Part shown: positions 30,641 through 42,222 of the stretch, piece by piece
How positions within the stretch are numbered: position 1 is the first letter of the stretch
Layout: each line of letters starts with the position of its first letter
From: Trichuris trichiura
Taxonomy: Eukaryota > Nematoda > Enoplea > Trichinellida > Trichuridae
Assembly: GCA_037903355.1 (NCBI GenBank)
Contig: JBAJFE010000053.1
Span: forward strand, 62,001-126,000
Direction: 5' to 3'
DNA length: 64,000 nucleotides
Notes under the pieces: model-generated
What the model was told of the DNA's origin: nothing
The model's database searches: none
The model's input: the letters and a program-made list of their open reading frames with translations, nothing else
Made by a program: the position numbers and the translations under genes

Positions 30641-33133
30641 TTTCCATTGTTGATGCAGCCCCCTAAAAGGGTTTCGTTAAAGCATTCATTGTTTTTGGAC
30701 CGGCGCAATGTACTGCTTTTGGAAGTTCTTATTGCTTTAAACAAAGCGTCTCCGCTCCGTCGGTAATAAAAGTTTGCTTTAAACATACGTAGAATGAAAG
30801 TTCATTCGTCGCTGCAAACATAAGTGTAACCTCCTCAAGCAGAAAGAATTCGTGGAAGAGGTTTATAGCCAGTCCCAAATGGGCAAAATGAGGTTATCTT
30901 TTCTATTTTCCGGCAAAGGTTACAGTAACCTTTCAAATAATCAAGTTAGTTCGACTGCTGAACACGTGGTAGACAAGCAAACTCTATTATGCTGTTATGC
31001 GCCCCGCCGGCATACTGTAATTTTTCGGGCTGTCTTGTTCCGACCTTATTTAAACCTAAGCATAAACAGAAAGCTTTTACTTTGGCTTGCGCTTAGCTCA
31101 AAACAGAATAGCCGGCATACTCTCCATAAAGGTAGAATAGGACAGAACACATATTTAACGGAAATAAACTTGCAAATGTCAGGCATTAGGAACAAAAAAT
31201 AGTAATCGATCTTCTTTGTCTTACTGTATGTTTTCGAATACAGGAATCCTGGTTATTGCCAAGATTACGGGCTTGTTTGCTAGCAATTTTTTTGCCGCGT
31301 TATTTTTACGAGTTAATTTTTGCAGTAGCCAAAAAATCGAGCGTATATCAATAAACTGTTGCAAGAATTAAAAATATCGCTGATCTTGAATAAGGATTTT
31401 CAAGTTCTTATCAAATTGCGAACATTAATCTGCTGTTGTCAGCAACCTTTCAGCTGAAAACACAAAACTACTACGTCGTGCTTGCATGTGCTAAAAATAT
31501 TGCGCTTCTATTGCACCAGTATAACGACATTTTAGCTCTTTGCGCTTAGATGGGGCTAAAATCCTACTTAGACATTTGGCGGCACATGCCTAGGTCTTGG
31601 GCAGCAGGAAATGCTTTAGAAAACGTTTTGAAAGCGAAGCAATTACCAAGAATGGGCGCGTCTGCTGGAATCGGCTATGTTGAAATGACTGCGAATCTTT
31701 TTATGCAACAGAGTAACTGTTGTGCCTAATATAAAACTTAAGCAAACAATGGAGTTATTTTATGGCAAATATTCACAACGTAACTTTGAATTGCTGCTCT
31801 CGCACTTTGTGAAAGGTGTAACAAGTTCATCTTTTCTGCCGCCTTATCAGGGAAGCATCCGCAACCTTAAGATATATTGTGTATCAGACCTGCATAACTG
31901 AGCTACGTAGTCGTCCTTAAACGAGACAGCACAAAAAATTGACTTGTTTTCAGTGACAGTACTTTTTTGTTGCAAGTCTGTTCGATTGTTTTGTTAAACG
32001 TTAATTGTTTTTGGCAGCTAAAAAATCGCGATAGAAAAATAGGTTCTGAAACACTGGAAAATGGAGTGGAGAAAAAAGTTGCAGAAGCTTTTTCACCGGA
32101 ATAACCTGAAAACTTCTAAAGCATACTGTAATTAATTAAGTTCATTTCCCATTGCGTAAAATCAAACTGGTTAAAAATCGTCGATACAGGTTGAGTGTTT
32201 TTTTGAATTTCCAAAGTTTTTTAAAATAAAATTTAAAAAATTGCAATTAGATAAGATATGTTAAGCGTAGCAGCACAGTTTTGGAACTGCTTTGAATTTC
32301 CTCTTTTCTCCCGCTTAGCGCGGGAGCAAACTGTGCTGTGCTGTATTTTACACGCACTTTTTATTGCTGCAACTATGTAAATGTTTAAACTTACGCATAT
32401 TCAACGAACCATGCACGTGGGTACATAATTAGGGATAATTATTTGGCGTAGATATTTCACTTTGTTAAAACGAGCTTGATTTCTTCTTTTTCGCCATCCG
32501 CTTTTAGAAACCCAATCAAAATACAGATTAAACGCAATCAAAGCCTGTGGAGGCTATACGCTTCGGTCCATCCGGTCGTGCCGTTCGACTGGTCAAATAT
32601 CGACCATTTGCTCGATGTAGACTGCCATGGTTTTCTGACAAGAAACAATTACGAGCTCCAGTCGTTAGCAATATTTTAAACCTTGCTGAAATTTTGCTGT
32701 AAAATGAATATATTTGTGAGCTTTAATCCGTTGCACTTTTATTTAGGTTCAGCTCCGTTTGGCGACCATTACTATTCCATGTAATTGATAACTACGCATT
32801 AATTTTCGCCTTAAACGTTTTAGGAACTCTAACTTCTTTAATCCTTTTACATGGCGCTTACTGGCAAACATTGCTTACGGTTTACGTTTTCTCGGCATGA
32901 AATGCTATGCTTTGACGTTTTCGAAGCGCCTTCTTCGAAAAAAAGCCTTTCTTCGAACTTGCAAATCATCATACAGTAATTTACTTTCGCGTACGTGGAT
33001 TGTCGTTTGAATTCGTTGTTTATTCGTCTGTTTTGGTTGTCTGTAAGGCGCGAGAGGTCTTGCCCGATCTTTGCACCTTTAAGTTTTGAAAAGTGGCGCG
33101 CTAAAATTCTTATCCTTATCAAAAGTGTGCTTA
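30641..33133. other. Intergenic region, no gene seen
   Basis: About 2.5 kb between the divergent PDZ (-) and eIF2B delta (+) starts. Reading frames are short, lack recognised motifs and show no convincing exon chain. An ACAGTAATT motif copy lies near 32973. Promoters of both flanking genes should lie at its ends. Confidence 0.45.
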
Positions 33134-34555
33134 ATGGCGGATGTTAACGTCCGCGTTGAGTCCGATGTTCAGGGTTCGAAAACGAAGGCACAGCTGCGTG
33201 CCGAAAGGCGTGCTATTCAGGTGTGTAACTCTTTTTGCGAATTCTTTTCAATTTCCAATGGGCTTTACGTTCAGGAAGCTCAAAGAGCTGCAAAGGCAGA
33301 TCGCCTGGCCGGCGGCCCTAATGGAGCAGATTATTCCCCACAAAAGTCGGATAGAATTGGTTCCACTCGTTTGGCGGCAGTTGTTGGTTCTCAGTCGCCT
33401 TTGGTCGGCGGCCGTTCGGAGCAGAGCCTCAAATCTACGACTATTACGGTAGCGGAGGTGCCAGACGAATTCAAAAAGTTGTTCACCGACGGAAGCATGT
33501 CTTCCCGTTGCGAAGAGTCCGATTCTCGCATTGGAGAAATTGCCGAAGCGGTGCGTGAGGTAATGCATCGGTTGTTCGCTAGACTTTGTCGTTTAAAAAA
33601 AGAAACTTTTACCAAAAGCAGACGATCGTCAACTTCCGACAATCGGCCAACAAAAGTTGTCCGAGAGAGTTGGACACCCTTTTTGGTGCTGCTTTTCGAT
33701 TTCTTTCCGGCGATTGCCCGCTACCGCCAAGCGTTACAACTCTGATGAAACAGCTGAATTGGAAAATATCCCTATTGCCCGATTCGTGCGCGGAAACGGA
33801 GGTAAACGTTTTGTTAAATGAACAATGTTCAGTTCATGTCCTTTTAAGGCAAAAGAAGCGCTGCTCGAGTGGTTAGACGACTTCCTGGAGCAGAACGTTA
33901 AACTTGCGGCAAAAGCTATAGCCATTACCGTTTTGGGTATTTTGCAAGACATGTACTCAACGCCTGTCATTTTAACCTACTCCAAGTACGTTTGCAGTTC
34001 GCATATATACTTTTTATAATTTTAAAACTTCGCTTAGCTCTTCATTGGTGGAGATGTCACTTCGTTACGTCCATTCGGAAGGCGTGCAGTTCAGTGTTGT
34101 CGTTATTGACGACGTACCTCAAAGTCGCGGTAGAAATTTGCATTAATAAACCATTATGCCTTAAGTATAAATCTTCTTCAGGATTCGATCTGATGAAGCA
34201 GTTTGTACCCAGCGGTATCCAATGTCAGTATGCTTTGCTCAATGGTATCAGGCACGTGTTGAGCGAAGTGAAAGTTGTCCTTTTGGGCGCTTACGGAGTG
34301 TTGGCCAATGGCAACGTATTGACACCGATGGGTTCCTGCCAGGTAGCTCAAATTGCCGGTACGCGCAACATTCCGGTGCTCGTACTCTGTCAGACATACA
34401 AATTTTGCGAAAGAGTAATGACCAGTAGCAACGAGGTTGCTTGGAGTGATTGTGAAGTGTTGCCAAGCGAGTTGGTCACCGGCTTGGTAACCGAAATTCG
34501 TATTTTGCCTTGCACCGCAGTGCCAGCTGTTCTGCGGGTCAAACAACCCGTGTAA
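33134..34555 (+). CDS. EIF2B4: Translation initiation factor eIF2B, delta subunit
   Basis: Regulatory subunit of the eIF2B decamer, the GDP-GTP exchange factor for eIF2 that senses eIF2-alpha phosphorylation. Exons: 33134-33220, 33275-33550 (alternative donor gives 33559), 33619-33801, 33849-33985, 34038-34129, 34182-34555; 382 aa. The N-terminus is charged with KAQLRAERRAIQ and EAQRAAKADR, the basic/coiled segment usual for delta. The C-terminal Rossmann-like half is clear: SSLVEMSLRYVHSEGVQFSV, CQYALLNGIRHVLSEVKVVL, LGAYGVLANGNVLTPMG, NIPVLVLCQTYKFCERV, LPCTAVPAVLRVK. The helical N-terminal half is divergent. The family's RPLSxSMGNA segment expected at the exon 3/4 junction is absent, and the loop before the final strand is short. 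The protein is well below the roughly 520 aa of human delta. Confidence 0.9.
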
Positions 34556-35364
34556 GCGCGTAGTTTTTAAATCTTCCTTTTTTCCAATCGTGTACTCGTA
34601 AAAAGACTTCTTCCGACGCGCCGTTTAAGTAAAGTCTATCTTTAACGAATAACATTTTTTCACAAGCAAATGTAACGCTTTGTTTTTGAAAGCAGCGAAC
34701 TTTGAGTGATAAGCAGGTACAACGATTCTCAGGTACGAAGTAGACGGTAGACTAGCGTCGAGCGGTTAGCGAAGGAGTAGTAAGCGTTGGACAGTCAGCG
34801 GGCTGACACTAGTACGTCTCATTTAAGTTTGCGCGGCGCGGTATTGTGAGTAGAAAGGTTGAAAAGGTTGGGTTGTTCTATTACTATACTTTGCTTTGAT
34901 AAAGTGACTTACAACAAACGTTTTGTCTCTTGATTTTGGTGAATATGCTGGTAAGAACACAAACAAATTTTTAGGTAGCGCCATCATCATTTCCGCATCG
35001 TCAATAGGCATACGATAGTCTATTTGCAGCGAATATTTCAAATCTGTCCTACTGTATCACGAAGGAATGCAGGTTCGTTTGTAGAAAGCATGCCGACTAT
35101 TCTCTTCCAGCGTCGGCTAAGCCTTCGTCTAAACTTAAGATTTGTACAATAGATTAGTTGTAGATAAGAACAGGACAGAATAGCCGACTGGCCTAAAGTA
35201 AACGTCGTGATAACAATATCCAAATTTGCATATTCTTTCTTAAACCGATAAAAAGATTTTAATAGAAGCATCGTTGGAGAGATGCTTAAAAGTCACGTGA
35301 TCGTCATATAAACATAACAACGTAACAAGAGGGTAAAACCGTGTAAAAGCATTTCTACATGACG
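34556..35364. other. Convergent intergenic region between eIF2B delta and Bicaudal-C
   Basis: This should hold the 3' UTRs of both genes. No coding exon is supported; the short minus-strand frames near 34823-35271 have no recognised motif. Confidence 0.5.
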
Positions 35365-37459
35365 TCACTTTTTCTTAAACAGAGATCTTCTTGCTCGGAG
35401 CTCTGCAAAGTGGAATGTAAATTCAGTAGTATTTACTTTGTTACTTACCGCATGTATAGCCCAAAAGTCGACTGCGACCGACGTAGTTGACTCCGAGCCC
35501 TTTCAATTTCGCCTCGTTCATCTCCGTAAGCGTTGGCATGTCGACCTACAAGAAAAGATATGTAACAATTATTTAAACGTACGGCGTTTTGTCAAACTTG
35601 AGCCAGATCGAAGATGTCAATATATTTTTCCAATCGTAGTCGACTAAGCAGTACACGAACTGAGGGAACTCTTTTCGTCAGGTGGCCATGGCTGGGTGTC
35701 GCCGGCATGGAAAGGAATGGTCGCGTTTCCGTTACGGTAAGGTCGCGTGATAGCTCAAGTGTGGAACCGCTGAAACCCTGACCTGACCATGCTGACGTAA
35801 CATGTCTTAGCGAGCCGGTTATGGGCGTTTTCTGAGCTCGCTTTGCTTGAAGCTTCCTTACTCCATAGTCTGAATATAACCACGTTTTCTTCGATCTGCT
35901 TTTGCGTTTGGAATGTTTCAGTTTTCCTTCCTCTGAATAGGCGCTTTTCGCGTTTGCTTTGACGCTCGCGTTAGTCGGCTCTTCCGGCGTCAACGGGAAA
36001 CAGTTGGGTGTACCATACAGCGACGAATATACTGTCAAGGCGTCCAGCGTGTTGGCTACTATTGGTTGACCACTTGCGACCATTACGGGAAGCGGCGAAT
36101 TGGAAAAAAATGGGTTTACATTTGTCAAAAAAGATTCGCGAAAATTCATCTCTTCTCTGATCATATCGTACTCCTCCGCAACGATATAAGTACTTTTGTC
36201 GCCTGTGAATGCGTTTCGAACCATGTATATATCGGTCGCCTACTTTTTTCGGTAAACTATTTTTGTTTACTTCGTTTATTCTTTTCTTACCTGATATTCA
36301 TGGCCCGTAACCGAGACAACACTTTCCTGCTGATCATTTTCGCACTGTACATCGATGGAAAGGTTGGCTTTACGATTGAGCTTCAAAGCATTTACGTACT
36401 CGCGACTTTGACCATTTCTCTTCCAGTTGAAGGTCATTGTCATTGGTTGGAAACCCTTCAATAAGCCAAATAATGTATCCATTCAAACAGCGACCAGCCA
36501 ACTTATACCAGAAGACATAGCCTTGCGTTAAGAAGTTGCTCCAAATGACCGCAGATGAAGAAGGTGGTTTCTTTGGTTTCCCAACGCGGGTAAAATATAG
36601 TAGCTCCACTCCAATTGCTCATCCATTGGACATTTTCGTTGCCTTGTCCAAGCACGCGACGCCAAGCAGGTTTCAACACTTCCAAACACGTGTAACAAAT
36701 AGGTTCCTCCTGAAAGCAAGAGTACAGTCTGTAAGTTGTTCGCAGGTTTGTAAAGTACCTGCAAACAGAAAATATCTCGAACAAGAGCTACAGTACGCCT
36801 AATGGAATCCGCTTTGGCCACCGACGTTCGAACGGCAACGAATGTTTGTCCGCTGGTCACGTCGCTGCATATGTTAATTGGTATGCCATTTTCGCGGGTC
36901 TTTTCTACCAATTGGATCATTGCGGCATTTTTGTCAATAGTAAACTGACCAGGCAGTTCGACGCTGACCAACAATGGAGCGAGATCCTGTAAAATGAAAA
37001 CGTATTCTATTAAATTAATTTAAACTTTTTTCGTGAACTTACGCGGATCGCTTTTCTTGCCTTCTCTATCGCGCTGAACGGGCCAGTAATTGTAGCCTAA
37101 AATTGGAGAAGAAGAAGTACGCTCGTACGCTTTTTCGGTTGCGCGCTTACTATGTTGCTTTTGTCGCCATTGCTGAAACGATTCGAGTCCGGAAGATGTA
37201 TGTAACAGCCGGTATTTTTCATCACTCGTTTTGTGTTGTAGCCGCATTTGCCAATGACGTAACTATGCTCGTTGTAGGGTATGTCAATTTTAATTACCAC
37301 CCGGTTGGCCTGAAACGGAAAAAATATGTTTAGAAAAAAAAGTGCCACCTTTTTAGGCAACATAATCACCCAGTAGACTTCGTCTCGTTGTAGAATTGAA
37401 TCGATAAAAGGCTTCTTGTTCTCCGTCCATTTTGGCGCCTTCTGTTCTGTTGCGGTCAT
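35365..37459 (-). CDS. bcc-1: Bicaudal-C-like RNA-binding protein (KH and SAM domains)
   Basis: Cytoplasmic RNA-binding regulator of mRNA translation and stability. Exons 5' to 3': 37459-37370, 37309-37151, 37096-37043, 36986-36759, 36709-36509, 36455-36291, 36239-35598, 35545-35449, 35402-35365; 557 aa. The first KH (about residues 31-75) matches BicC closely: NEHSYVIGKCGYNTKRVM then TGCYIHLPDSNR. A KH-like segment and a second KH (WRRVLGQGNENVQW, about 190-245) follow, then a polar linker of about 200 residues with WSGQGFSGS as in BicC. The C-terminal SAM domain is at about 493-545 (VLLSRLRLEKYIDIFDLAQ, EMNEAKLKGLGVNYVG). It is much shorter than human BICC1: the N-terminal KH-like domain before NRVVIKIDIP is missing or in unseen exons. 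The last 38-nt exon is less certain. Starts 436 bp from the divergent U2AF35 start. Confidence 0.9.
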
Positions 37460-37895
37460 CGTGTGCGCTTTTTAAGGGGGAAAGGTTGCTTGACTTTCCA
37501 GCTTGTTGCTACTTTTCCCGCAGCTGCCGCCGAAACGCGAGCTAACCTTCGCCGCGAATAAACGCCTCTTCGCGTTAGTCTACAATTAACTTTGCTCACG
37601 TGTAGGTCACCCGAATTATGCAAATAAGATCAAGGAAAATCGTGTCGAAGCGGAGCGAATTTTCAAAAAATTAAAACGCGCTTTTGCTTTGCTAAGTCTT
37701 GCTTGTAATTTATGCTCGCGTTGCGCTGCTTTAATAATTAGGTAGAAATTCAAAAGGAGACGGCAAAAACGCGTAAAACTATCGGCAGATATACTTAGTA
37801 CCTGCTAATCTTTAACAAATACGGTAGACGTTATCGTACCCTTGTAACCTGCGCATATTTAATTGTTGCTAGTTACTCATTGCTACGGAAAAGCG
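37460..37895. promoter_or_regulatory. Shared 436-bp head-to-head promoter region (BicC / U2AF35)
   Basis: The start codons of the minus-strand BicC gene (37459) and plus-strand U2AF small subunit (37896) face away from each other across 436 bp. Both promoters and both 5' UTRs must fit here unless 5' exons lie further out. No TATA box at a convincing distance was seen. Positioning is sequence-derived; promoter function is inferred. Confidence 0.6.
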
Positions 37896-40061
37896 ATGGC
37901 GGAGTATCTCGCGTCGATTTTTGGCACTGAGAAAGACAAGTAATTTATTTTCTGTTGTAAATGGTGTTTTATCCAAGCTTTGTTGCAGGGTTAACTGTTC
38001 GTTTTACTTCAAAATCGGCGCTTGCCGGCACGGCGACAAATGTTCGCGTATACACAATCGACCGACGTTCAGCCAAGTAGGATGCGCTTTGTTAGCTACT
38101 TTTAAGATTAATTCAACGATTTTTTCAGACAATTTTGTTGCAAAACTTGTATCAAAACCCGAAGATGGACATCCATCGGGCTGAGGCCGCTCTTCGTAAG
38201 TCATCCGCCGAAGGTCCTGCTTCAAGTGTCTTCGTTTTCTTTCAATGTTTAATTTGTTTGTTTTTTGGAAGTGTAATTAAGATTACGGGCGCTTATTGCT
38301 GTTGAGCATTTGACGTGTAGCGTAAGGCGCGGTTGTCAAGCAGACGTCATTGGTAAGTCTTCGGATGGTGCCCGACGTCTAAACAACCGTTACTATACGT
38401 CTATCTGTTCGTTCATTCGATCTAAAGTGGTCAAGATGAATGGACAACAGTGGAAGCCGCTGTTAAGCATTTTAATTTCAGATAATAAGACATTTTCAGA
38501 ATAGGTCCCGTAAAGTATCCCAATTCCTTCGCGCTCGTGATGCGGAGTCTCAACAGCGCTTAGTTATGTTATATAAAATGATATGACGTCACAAAAGTCG
38601 GCAGGTTGTTTTTCTTTTAGCCGAACCTTGTAGCCAGGTGCGTCTCCCGGACAATACTTTCTAATATTTTGTGTACTTGTAGGGATAAGGTTTACCAGCT
38701 GTTCAACTGAAGCCGTGCGCAATGCTTATGACATTTTGATCGATACAAATTATCTGGCTTTTTGGACACCAATACGAGAATGCCATTTTGCCCCTTTGTC
38801 TAGTTTCCGACGATTTTGTTTCCTCTTTTTCAGCTAGCTTTCAGGTGTTTCTTTTCGGCTCGAACTTATTTCAGAATGTCATAGATTCCAAAAGGGAAGC
38901 GTACGTTGCTTTGTAGCGCGGAAACAGAAATGTAGACGTCTTTCTTTCTTTTTTCATATTCTCTATATTCTTAGGTCAATTTTGGACACTTAAAAGAGTG
39001 CCCGTTCGTGAGAGGGACCTTACGGAATGAAAGCTAACTGACCTCCTTTTTGTAACCTTTTTTTGCTTTGCAGTTGGAGTAACGGACGCTCAAGAGCAGC
39101 AGCATTTCGACGAATTCTTCGAAGAGATATTTACCGAAGTCGAAGAGAAGGTACTTGACAATCACTTTCAATGTTTTGACGCCAACGGTTATTACCGCAA
39201 TCTTTACGTTTTTCAGTATGGTGAAATCGAGGAGATGAACGTTTGCGACAACATTGGTGAGCATATGATAGGAAATGTTTACATCAAAGTGAGTTTTCTT
39301 TTTTTCTTTTTTGGAAAAGTTCTTAATAATACGAGCTCTTTTTAAGTTCCGCCGCGAGGAGGATGCCGACAAGGCAGTCAAAGATTTGAATACACGTTGG
39401 TTTGGCGGTATGCCCATTTATGCCGAATTGTCACCTGTAACAGATTTTCGCGAAGCTTGCTGTCGACAGTACGAAATGGGGTACATTCTACCATTCCGTT
39501 CACTATATATTGTTGCTTGTAATTTTTTGTTTTTATTTTAGCGACTGCGGCAAAGGCGGATTTTGTAATTTCATGCATCTTAAGCCAATAAGCAGAGAAC
39601 TTCGTCGGCGGCTGTATGGTCGACGTCGCCGCACGGGGTACGTAAATTCGCTATTTTTTAAAAATACTTTTCTTAGCAAGCTCAGCGAAAAAGAAAAAGT
39701 GAAAAAGTCTACTTGAAGTAGCTCAGTGTACTTCGTACATTTTTAAGTACCTTAGTACTTTAAGTAGCTTACTGTAGTTCATACATTATGCTTCGGTTAA
39801 CCATATTTAGTAATGCTTGAAATAGCTCACCGCATTTACATAATAAATTTAAATAATTGTTGCTCAGCGTAGTATTGCTGGAAACTTGTAAGTTTTACGA
39901 AGTGATATTTATCAAAAAAAGTCGAAAAAAATTGCTGTTGTACCTCATTGGAAAAAAATTAGATGTTTTGTTTAAGGCCGTACGACAGACGACGTTCTCG
40001 TAGCAGAAGCCGTGGACGTGATTTCGGTGGTTATGGAGCACGTCGTGGCAGGTACTTTTAA
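37896..40061 (+). CDS. uaf-2: U2AF small subunit (U2AF35), 3' splice-site recognition factor
   Basis: With U2AF65 it recognises the AG at 3' splice sites. Exons: 37896-37939, 37989-38076, 38129-38195, 39074-39150, 39217-39288, 39347-39480, 39542-39637, 39977-40061; 220 aa. It begins [20 protein letters not shown], nearly identical to the human protein. Zinc finger 1 is [18 protein letters not shown], and Ser34, mutated in human leukaemias, is conserved at the same position. The UHM-type RRM contains [20 protein letters not shown] and [16 protein letters not shown]. Zinc finger 2 is [20 protein letters not shown]. The C-terminus is a short RS/Gly-Arg tail ([20 protein letters not shown]), much shorter than in human. 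Intron 3 (38196-39073) is long at 878 bp. An ATTAAA lies near 40221. Confidence 0.96.
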
Positions 40062-41113
40062 GGGATCACATCTTCGTGACGCGTCTGTGAATCATCGACG
40101 GCAATTGTGTCGGCAATAGCTTAATGCCTTTCTTTGAAGACATCATTGGCGGCAATCGTGTGTTGAAACAACTGGGCGTTACGCAATTTATTCAAATTTT
40201 TGTTTCCTTACTTTGAGGTCATTAAAGTTTTTATTTAATTGTTACACCTTGCTTTATTGACTACATTTTTTGCGAGTGAAGTTGTAATGACCATACCAAA
40301 TCCAAAATATACGCGGTTGTTTTAAAATTAAAATACGAAAAGTTTATAAAGTCTAAAAGTAACTTTTTTTAAAGCAATCAAATATTGCGTAGACAATTAA
40401 CAAAGCTAACTGGTGGCTGCCATGTAGAGATTATCGGAAACTGGGTTCGTAAAAGGTCAAAATAACTTCCAAAACTCGAAGTTGATTTTCAGGAGCAAAT
40501 AAATTCTTATAGCAATGTATACTGTAGACATCGATTAAAGATGCTTTTTAAACTGTTTTCAGCTGTAAAAAGAAAAGAAAAGTTATTCAGATTTCATTGT
40601 ATTCGATGAAAAAATTATATTTTAGTAAAGAAATTCTATGTACGTAATTCAAGGCAAGAAAACTACGAAACAGTGTTTCACGTAACGACGTTAACGCAGA
40701 TGTAAATTGAGCTTGGTTAATTCGACAAAACGAAAGGTTTTTTGCGATAACGAAAAAACCTGCTATCAGAAGACATAATAAGAGCGCAACTGAAAACATG
40801 CAACATAAAAAGATAGGCGATTTTGCAGGTGGAAATTACTAATGCACCATTAAAAAAGACAATGACTATAAATTAAGTTAGAGAATAGAAAAGTGCCTCA
40901 TCAACATGGAATTATGAAAAGGGCGAAACGTAGGCGCCAAAGCGAATCGCACAGCATAAAAGTCATTTATTACAGTAACTTACGTGATTTACATAAATTC
41001 ATGAAGGCCAGAATGCATTACGTTCAAATTCAAGGTTTACCTTCCGAATTCGACCGGTTCGCAGCTACGAGACTCAAATTGGCTTCAATTTGGGCAACGT
41101 AGCAATGCTGGCT
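40062..41113. other. Convergent intergenic region U2AF35 / CCDC124
   Basis: This holds the 3' UTRs of both genes. No coding exon is supported. The minus-strand frame 40587-40799 starts with a hydrophobic run but has no upstream or downstream exon partner and is not called. A copy of the ACAGTAA motif lies near 40972. Confidence 0.5.
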
Positions 41114-41758
41114 TCAAGCCAAGTAATTTAAAGGGTTATCCGGTGATTTTTGCCATTCCTTCTTGAGCATTTGGTTTAGTTGAGAAAGTCTTAAATTTGG
41201 GTGTTCCTTCTTAAGCTCTGGTAACCGTCTTTCTTGATAAGCAGCAAAAGCGGTACGAGCACGTCTTTCGGGATGCCGATCGACAGGAACATCCGAACCG
41301 TTGGACAAAATTGATATAGCTTTCTCAACTGTACGCGCCTCCTCATCGGCTGTTTCTAATAACCTGTTCACGTTTTCCGGAATGCTCTCTTCCGCAATGA
41401 CCACCGGTGCTGGAGCTGGTTGACGCTGCTTTTCCGCTTCGCGATTCATACGTACGCGGTTGGCCATAATTTCGGACCGAGTCAGCTTTTCTTGTTTTTT
41501 CTTATTTTGCACATTCAGCTCCTCCATTTCCTTTTCCAGCTGCGCACGACTTGCCTGCTTACGCTGCAATTCTTCCAACCTTTTCCGTTCGCGGTCATCG
41601 CGTCTTTCCATCTTGCGTACAACAAGCTTGTCATCGTCCTTCCAGTAATTGTCCAAACGCTCCTTTTCCTTGCGTTCCAACTCCGCTTTTCGCGCCTCCT
41701 CCTTGCGAGCTCTTGCTACGGCTGCTTTCGAATTTTCGCCAGCCCACTTTTTAGGCAT
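41114..41758 (-). CDS. CCDC124: CCDC124 family protein (Lso2-like ribosome-associated factor)
   Basis: Small coiled-coil protein of the CCDC124/Lso2 family, which binds idle 80S ribosomes and helps their recovery; vertebrate CCDC124 has also been linked to cytokinesis. A single exon gives 214 aa. Start chosen at the ATG of MPKKWAGENSKAAVARARK, which matches the family start MPKKF-GEN; the upstream in-frame codons begin with a non-ATG. The N-terminal third is a long charged helix (YWKDDDKLVVRKMERRDDR). The conserved C-terminus is present: ARTVEKAISILS, DRHPERRARTAFAAYQE, HPNLRLSQLNQMLKKEW, SPDNPLN. Length is close to the human protein. Starts 464 bp from the divergent ZNF207 gene. Confidence 0.95.
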   Translation of the reverse strand: MPKKWAGENSKAAVARARKEEARKAELERKEKERLDNYWKDDDKLVVRKMERRDDRERKRLEELQRKQASRAQLEKEMEELNVQNKKKQEKLTRSEIMANRVRMNREAEKQRQPAPAPVVIAEESIPENVNRLLETADEEARTVEKAISILSNGSDVPVDRHPERRARTAFAAYQERRLPELKKEHPNLRLSQLNQMLKKEWQKSPDNPLNYLA

Positions 41759-42222
41759 TGCTTCCAACGAACCTACATCTCTAAATTATTGCAAGCAAAT
41801 GTAAAATAAAGCTTAAAAATACCTTGCGGCCTTCCACTCTGCCCAAGCGCCCAACTATCCGCGACTTTGATGAGTATGCTTACGAATTACAGTAATAGTA
41901 CTTGATTATCTTTATTACACGACGCCCCAGCTTCCGGCTTGTTAAGCGAAAGATTAGCATTAGGCAAAAACCGTTAGTTGTTTTTAAGATTAACTATGCA
42001 AACGAAAGAAGTTGATTCTACGGGCGTCCAAAAAAATTCTTGAGCTGCACGTCATTATCCTGCAAATCATTTTACGGTAGTTGTTTGGCGTTGTTATGCT
42101 TGGTTCCTTGTCGGCTGAAAAGTAAACGCTTTTAAAATTTCAGTTCTTTTTCTCGTGTCTGTAAAATTAGTTCCGCCTAATCGTATTGCTTCGACGTTTT
42201 GCGGTGTTGCATTGTTCGTCAA
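41759..42222. promoter_or_regulatory. Shared 464-bp head-to-head promoter region (CCDC124 / ZNF207)
   Basis: The minus-strand CCDC124 start (41758) and plus-strand ZNF207 start (42223) are separated by 464 bp facing outward. A ttacagtaatagtac motif lies near 41888. Both promoters are inferred to lie here. Confidence 0.55.

Noticed and set aside
33541..33620. Alternative GTAATG donor for eIF2B delta exon 2 adding three codons
   Set aside because: Both donors keep frame and neither is decisive; the first was used in the model and the second is mentioned there.
40587..40799. Minus-strand frame with a hydrophobic start resembling a signal peptide
   Set aside because: No partner exon, no cysteine pattern or domain, and it lies in the convergent 3' region of U2AF35 and CCDC124.
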